Assembly: GCA_900073065.1 (NCBI GenBank)
Contig: FJOG01000047.1
Span: 56,721 to 120,720, forward strand
Length of the DNA: 64,000 nt
Direction of reading: 5' to 3'
Origin: Phialocephala subalpina
Lineage: Eukaryota; Ascomycota; Leotiomycetes; Helotiales; Mollisiaceae
The notes under the pieces were generated by a model. It had not been told where the DNA came from. It saw only the letters and a list, made by a program, of their open reading frames with translations, and ran no database searches. A program made the translations under genes and the position numbers. Each line of letters starts with the position of its first letter. The first letter of the stretch is position 1. Of the stretch, positions 59,921-64,000 are shown piece by piece.

Positions 59921-62524
59921 CTATGTTGATGCTTCCTCGCTGTCGGTCGGCCCCCTATTAGATTCGACGGAAATAAACTTAAGCATATCAGCATACTCGC
60001 CGAACCAGCTATGCCGGGCAATTTCGCAAAGATCGGCTCGCTTCAGTGGATCCGGAACAAGGATACGCCTGAGCAAGTCTCTCGCATGAGGCCCTACACC
60101 TTCCGGGAAGGTCAATGGCGTCAAGACAGTATTCTCGTATAAAAAAAGATTGATATTTGCGCCGTCCGCATTTGCTGGGTCGTCATACCAAGGTTGATCC
60201 CAAGGTTCATACCCGGCTAGCATGGCGTACTGTGGTAGATCATGTTAAGCCGAAGGTCATGAACTAGGATATCGTGCCATCACTTACCAAGATCACACCA
60301 CAACTCCAGATATCTATCTTCCTACCAATATATAGAGAATCTCTTTCCACGAGCTCAGGAGCATCATAACACTGGACATAACCTGCAGATCGGGTTTCCA
60401 TCAAATCCCCTTGACGATAGCCGTTAGCTTCAATGCGACCCAACTCCATTCTCGTCACGAAATCGAGCTTAGATAGGTTGTATTCAATCAGTTCAGTCAT
60501 TTTGTGGTCTGGATTGAAAGTGTTTGCCCGTGAGAAGCCTCCGATGATGGCATTGCGGTTGCGATCCAGGAAAATGTTGTGGACGTCGAGCCCACGGTGC
60601 ACGATGCCCTTCTTGTGAAGATAACCTACCCCAGAAATGATTTGAGCAAAGAGTCTTCGTTTGGCTTTGTCTTCAATGTACTTGTGGTTAATAACGCAAT
60701 CAAATAGCGATCCGCCAGAAGCGTACTCTAGAATGATACCAATGTGTTTCTTGGTTTCAACTATCTCGTGAAGGTGCACTATATTTGGATGCACAACCTC
60801 TCGAAGAATAACGATTTCGCGGTGGATCTTGGCAAGCATGGTAGGGTTGGTCCTGACTGAATCGCGCCTGAAGAGTTTGATGGCGACTTGTGGACCGCCT
60901 TCGACTTTCCAGCCCACCTTCGCTTTGCCATGCTTGCCTTTGCTCAACGTCTGGCCTAGCTGATAATCTCCGAACTGAGAAGCTTTGGCGGAGAGTATAG
61001 TGAGGAGGTGGGCGCGGTATTCGAACAACGCTATAGTTATAATAGTCTTAGCCCCATTTTCCTAATTCCGATGAAGCTAACCGTCGTCTGAAGTCTGCTT
61101 CGGCAGATTCTATGAGTCGTTTAAGTGAAGTCGTCTCAATTAGTGTAGTATGTGGCCGTACACTACTCACACCAAGGCGATTATGCGAGTTCCTCTCTTC
61201 CCTCCTCCTCCTTCTGCGTTCTGCAGCAGCTATATAAGCCTCTTCAGTGTCATCCAGGGTTTGGTCGGACCACGTACGGCGTCTATCAGACCTATCTAAA
61301 CTCGATGCTTCCATCATGCCACTCGCCTGATCATGCTGTTGAACCACCAAGCATTCCAGGTCTTGAGTCGCTTGATTCGTTTGCGCTGCGACAATCGTCT
61401 GTGAGTCGGAAAGGTCGATAAGATCCCCTTCAATGATGGGTTGGTCGTTCTTCAACGTCTTTCCTCTTGCATATGCAAGGGCTCTTCGGTAAACTTTGCT
61501 GTTGACGATATCGTCATCGAATTCGAACTCCAATTCTGAAGCCCCGGTAATGGATGGAGCATTCGAATACAGACTTTGGCAATCGTCGTGACTGAAAATT
61601 GAAGCAGGGACGTCAACTTCTGGATATGATTGCTTGAGGGATTGTGTTTTCCTGATGGACTCTGCTAGAATTGGCCGATTTTGATTGAGCGCCTGCATGA
61701 TATTCTCAAGAGAGCCCCTTTCTCGTTTAGTAATGATTTTGAGCTAGGGATTTTCGACTCACAGTTGGATCAGCTGGATAAGAAAGTTGATGGCACTCTG
61801 CTGTCTGTGGAGGCCGTCCAACAATTTCCGCAACTTGTCGTGATTCCATACAATTTTCGCTTTCCCTTTGAAGGACAAGTCGCCATTATCGGAAGAACTC
61901 GCTGTGATCTTTGTCAGTTGAGGACTCGTAATCTGTGACGATGGTCTCAATGCGATGGGGAAATTGTAGCATGTTGGCATGAAGCCGCATCATCAGTTAT
62001 GCATCGTCTCACTAGGCGGTTTGGCCTAAAGCCGATGTTCCAGCGAGAGCACTATATCAAGCAGACATTTCCACTTAGCTAGACAGACAGATTTGACATC
62101 AATACCATACACTTTGCCTCCAGCCGCTTCCGCAACTGATAATCTTGTTCAACTCATCGTCCAGACAGCTGAACAGTACCGCGCATCCGGTCAAGGAGGC
62201 ATCGAGTGCATGTGTGAGCTCGGGCCTGGATTCGAGTAATTGTACAAAATCTTGCTTCCGACAAAGTAGGGTCTGCAGTTTCGACAAGCAAGCACTGATA
62301 ACACTCGTCTCAGAGGAAATGGTCACAATGGACAATGGAGCATCGTTATACTTGTTCCGAACGGCGTAAACCGCTCTCGCGGTCGATAGACAAGCAGACG
62401 TAACCTTGACCTTGCAATTTGTCAGCCATATGCTACGGTCTCAACACGATGCTTCCTTCCTTAAGATTCTAGGCATGCATGAGGCGTGACTCACAACGAT
62501 GGTGACAATTGTGAAGGGATCCAT
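59921..62524 (-). CDS. Helo-like N-terminal domain fused to a Kin4-type pseudokinase
   Basis: Exons 62524-62495, 62404-62111, 61932-61763, 61717 to about 61082-61172, 61030-60288 and 60229-59921. The start MDPFTIVTIV and the following helices (AVRNKYNDAP, SKLQTLLCRKQDF, KAKIVWNHDKLRKLL) match the Helo-like N-terminal domain of fungal STAND proteins. A long linker leads to a kinase fold close to fungal Kin4-like kinases (FGDYQLGQTL, VAIKLFRRDSV, IIGVGYLHKK-like). VAIK Lys and the alpha-C Glu remain, but the Gly loop first Gly is Ser, HRD is HRG (60591), the DFG Asp is Gly (60537) and the SCGSPCYAAPE activation segment is changed. It should be catalytically dead. The fourth-intron donor is unresolved: the GTTAGC site gives the wrong phase, the GTGTGA site at 61172 fits. 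Confidence 0.72.
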
Positions 62525-62687
62525 GATAGCAGATACTGCATGTGCTCAAGTCGTCACAACCGTAGCAGGGCAGTCGAGCGCCGAGACGGACCCCAAGGAT
62601 GCGACAAGATGATGTTGGGACATTGTCGATGTGTTGGTATTTGAAGCTGAACACGATCGTCGATCACAATGAGGCTGAGCTGTGGTG

Positions 62688-62895
62688 GCTGAAAACTACT
62701 CGGCCTCATTGAAACTCTGGCCAACCGTAGTCCTCGCTGGCCCATCTAAGCGCCAAGGCTGAATCGAACCCCAGGTACTTAATCGCCCTCTTAATTGAAT
62801 CGACGTTTTAAAATGTGTCTTTTTTCTGGCTTGTAATCAGATTTGTTTCAAGTAAATACGATTTGGGTGATAGAACTCCTGATTAGTTCTAAGAC
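62688..62895. repeat. Dispersed repeat, copy 3 (partial)
   Basis: Matches internal parts of copies 1 and 2: AACTACTCGGCCTC, TAAGCGCCAAGGCTGA, TTCTGGCTTGTAA and CAGATTTGTTTCA, with internal deletion. It overlaps the 3-prime end of the partial gene at the window edge. Confidence 0.6.
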
Positions 62896-64000
62896 ATGAG
62901 GTATTACAATAACACGAAAGCAACAAATAATAGTTCTCACGGCTTCCAGAGCCAATTGATTGCAGCGATCATCAGCCGTGATATGATTCCGAGACCGAGA
63001 ACAGCAATATCTGCGAATAAGATTTGGATAGGAGTATACAACAGAACAAGAGAAGAGAGATTCATAAATTTGAGCAATTGAAGTAGAGACACCCCCTAAA
63101 TTAACCGAGGCTCCGAAGATAGCACAATGCGCGCACTCAGCAAGGCCAATGACAATCCATCTGTCTATTCTATCATCCTGTCAGCAAGTCCATCTCAAAT
63201 CATAGAACGTGAAAGATATCAAGGCAACTCACCGAAGGATACACATCCCCAAAAACACTCGTAAACAACGAACTCAACCACGACAAAAAGCTTCTATTGT
63301 CCCACCCACCAACCTTGCAATAAGGCAGTTTCGTCGTATCTGTATCTGTGCTATCCCAGGCTGTGGTTCCCGCTGTGATCTGCACAATCCACTTCTCGTA
63401 AGGGTCGAGGACAGAAGGTGGTCCGACAAGTCGTTTGCTCCATGTTGATTTTGTCATGGAGCGTTTAGATGTCGAGGCTTGGCGGGGGAAGGTGACTATA
63501 ATGGGATAGGGAAGTTTGGAGTCTGTGGCAGCGATGGTAACGTTTGAGTCCTATCTGGTGGTGAATTCAGGATATGTGAGGAGTGTTCCACCTCCGTCAG
63601 TGACCTTGAGTTGCGTCACGATGGGTACTGTTTGTCCGGTTGATACTTCCAGGATATGGAGATTGCATGTTCCTGTTTGGTATGGTGGCGGCGGCGGAGA
63701 TGCTGTGGAAGATGGCGGAGCTTGACTTTCGGTAGTGAGCGAGGCTGCTGGAGGAGGTGACTCTGTAGACGACAGAGGAGTTTGCGTTTCAGCTGATGAG
63801 GTAGATGGCGGCCAGTCAAACGATGATGACGATGGTGGCGCAAGGACTGTCGTAGAAGTCGAAAAGTCTGAAGGGAGTACATACACCGTAGTGAGGGTGA
63901 CCAAGCTTGAAGCAGACTGTATAGGGATTGAGGATAAGGTCATATTAAAGTATGCGACCCTTCCAAGACCATTCGAAATTGGGACACCACCTCCAAACTT
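62848..64000 (-). pseudogene. Partial unknown protein with one premature stop
   Basis: The frame enters from beyond the window edge (GGGVPISNGLGRVAYFN) and passes through a Ser/Thr/Pro-rich stretch (63650-63900) to CNLHILEVSTGQTVP. TAG at 63551-63553 interrupts it after YPEFTTR, but the same frame continues with SNVTIAATDSKLPYP and later WSKRLVGPPSVLDPYEKW to about 63235. A GTGAGT...GACAG intron then leads to a further open exon (DRIDRWIVIGLAECAHC) that runs into repeat copy 3. No family is recognised. The 5-prime end lies outside the window and the 3-prime end is uncertain. Confidence 0.5.

Noticed and set aside
5487..63553. Genetic-code change with TAA/TAG read as Gln
   Set aside because: Intact housekeeping genes use TAA, TAG and TGA as normal terminators, and one TAG replaces Trp, so single lesions fit better.
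1..64000. CRISPR arrays, bacterial operons and prophage
   Set aside because: Spliceosomal introns throughout and fungal-only families show eukaryotic nuclear DNA; no regularly spaced identical repeats exist.
1..64000. tRNA and rRNA genes
   Set aside because: I scanned for tRNA box patterns and rRNA cores and saw none that I could support by eye; a dedicated scan would be needed to exclude tRNAs.

Overview
The window is nuclear DNA from a filamentous ascomycete (Pezizomycotina; gene content is compatible with Leotiomycetes, but this is an inference). The evidence is short GT-AG introns of about 45-90 nt in most genes, HET, NACHT, 2EXR, CFEM, LysM and GH55 families, and two islands that have drifted to almost pure A+T (1-4600 and about 18770-22384). 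Repeat-induced point mutation (RIP, C-to-T, mostly at CpA) is the best explanation for the islands. At their edges HET/NACHT and zinc-finger-type proteins can still be read through a few TAA, TAG and TGA codons.

Layout. 1-6142: AT island and relic sequence. 6143-7847: a 2EXR protein and an unknown protein. 8396-17459: a divergent secreted pair. On the minus strand is a LysM + three ChtBD1 + two CFEM protein. On the plus strand is a very large protein that joins a NucA/NucB-type nuclease region to a GH55 beta-1,3-glucanase, with dibasic Kex2-like sites between the two. Two short inverted-repeat elements lie between the genes and a third lies in an intron. 17649-29390: RIP-decayed HET, NACHT and zinc-finger relics, and a near-complete NACHT gene with one stop codon. 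30121-39314: ordinary metabolism (sugar O-acetyltransferase, MTFP1-like, ATP synthase subunit k, SMP-30 lactonase, two short-chain dehydrogenases, thymidylate synthase). 39612-47408: a frameshifted HET gene, a broken CorA-like transporter and a broken NmrA-like gene. 47763-53908: a PSD/PsiD-like decarboxylase and an unknown membrane protein. 55132-58684: a divergent LaeA-type methyltransferase and FAD monooxygenase, bracketed by copies of a dispersed repeat. 59921-62524: a Helo-like N-terminal domain joined to a degenerate Kin4-type kinase. 62848-64000: a partial unknown protein that leaves the window.

How it fits together. The core genes are intact, whereas the accessory genes (HET, NACHT, CorA, NmrA and others) are mostly one or two lesions away from open. 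Two systems stand out. The first is the nuclease-glucanase protein next to a chitin-binding CFEM protein, which resembles a killer-toxin-like layout (wall-degrading carrier plus nuclease cargo). The second is the Helo-like/pseudokinase protein, whose order of domains recalls MLKL, a membrane-permeabilising four-helix bundle controlled by a pseudokinase. It sits in a region rich in HET and NACHT genes of the kind used in fungal non-self recognition and cell death. Both interpretations are inferences from sequence and need profile searches.
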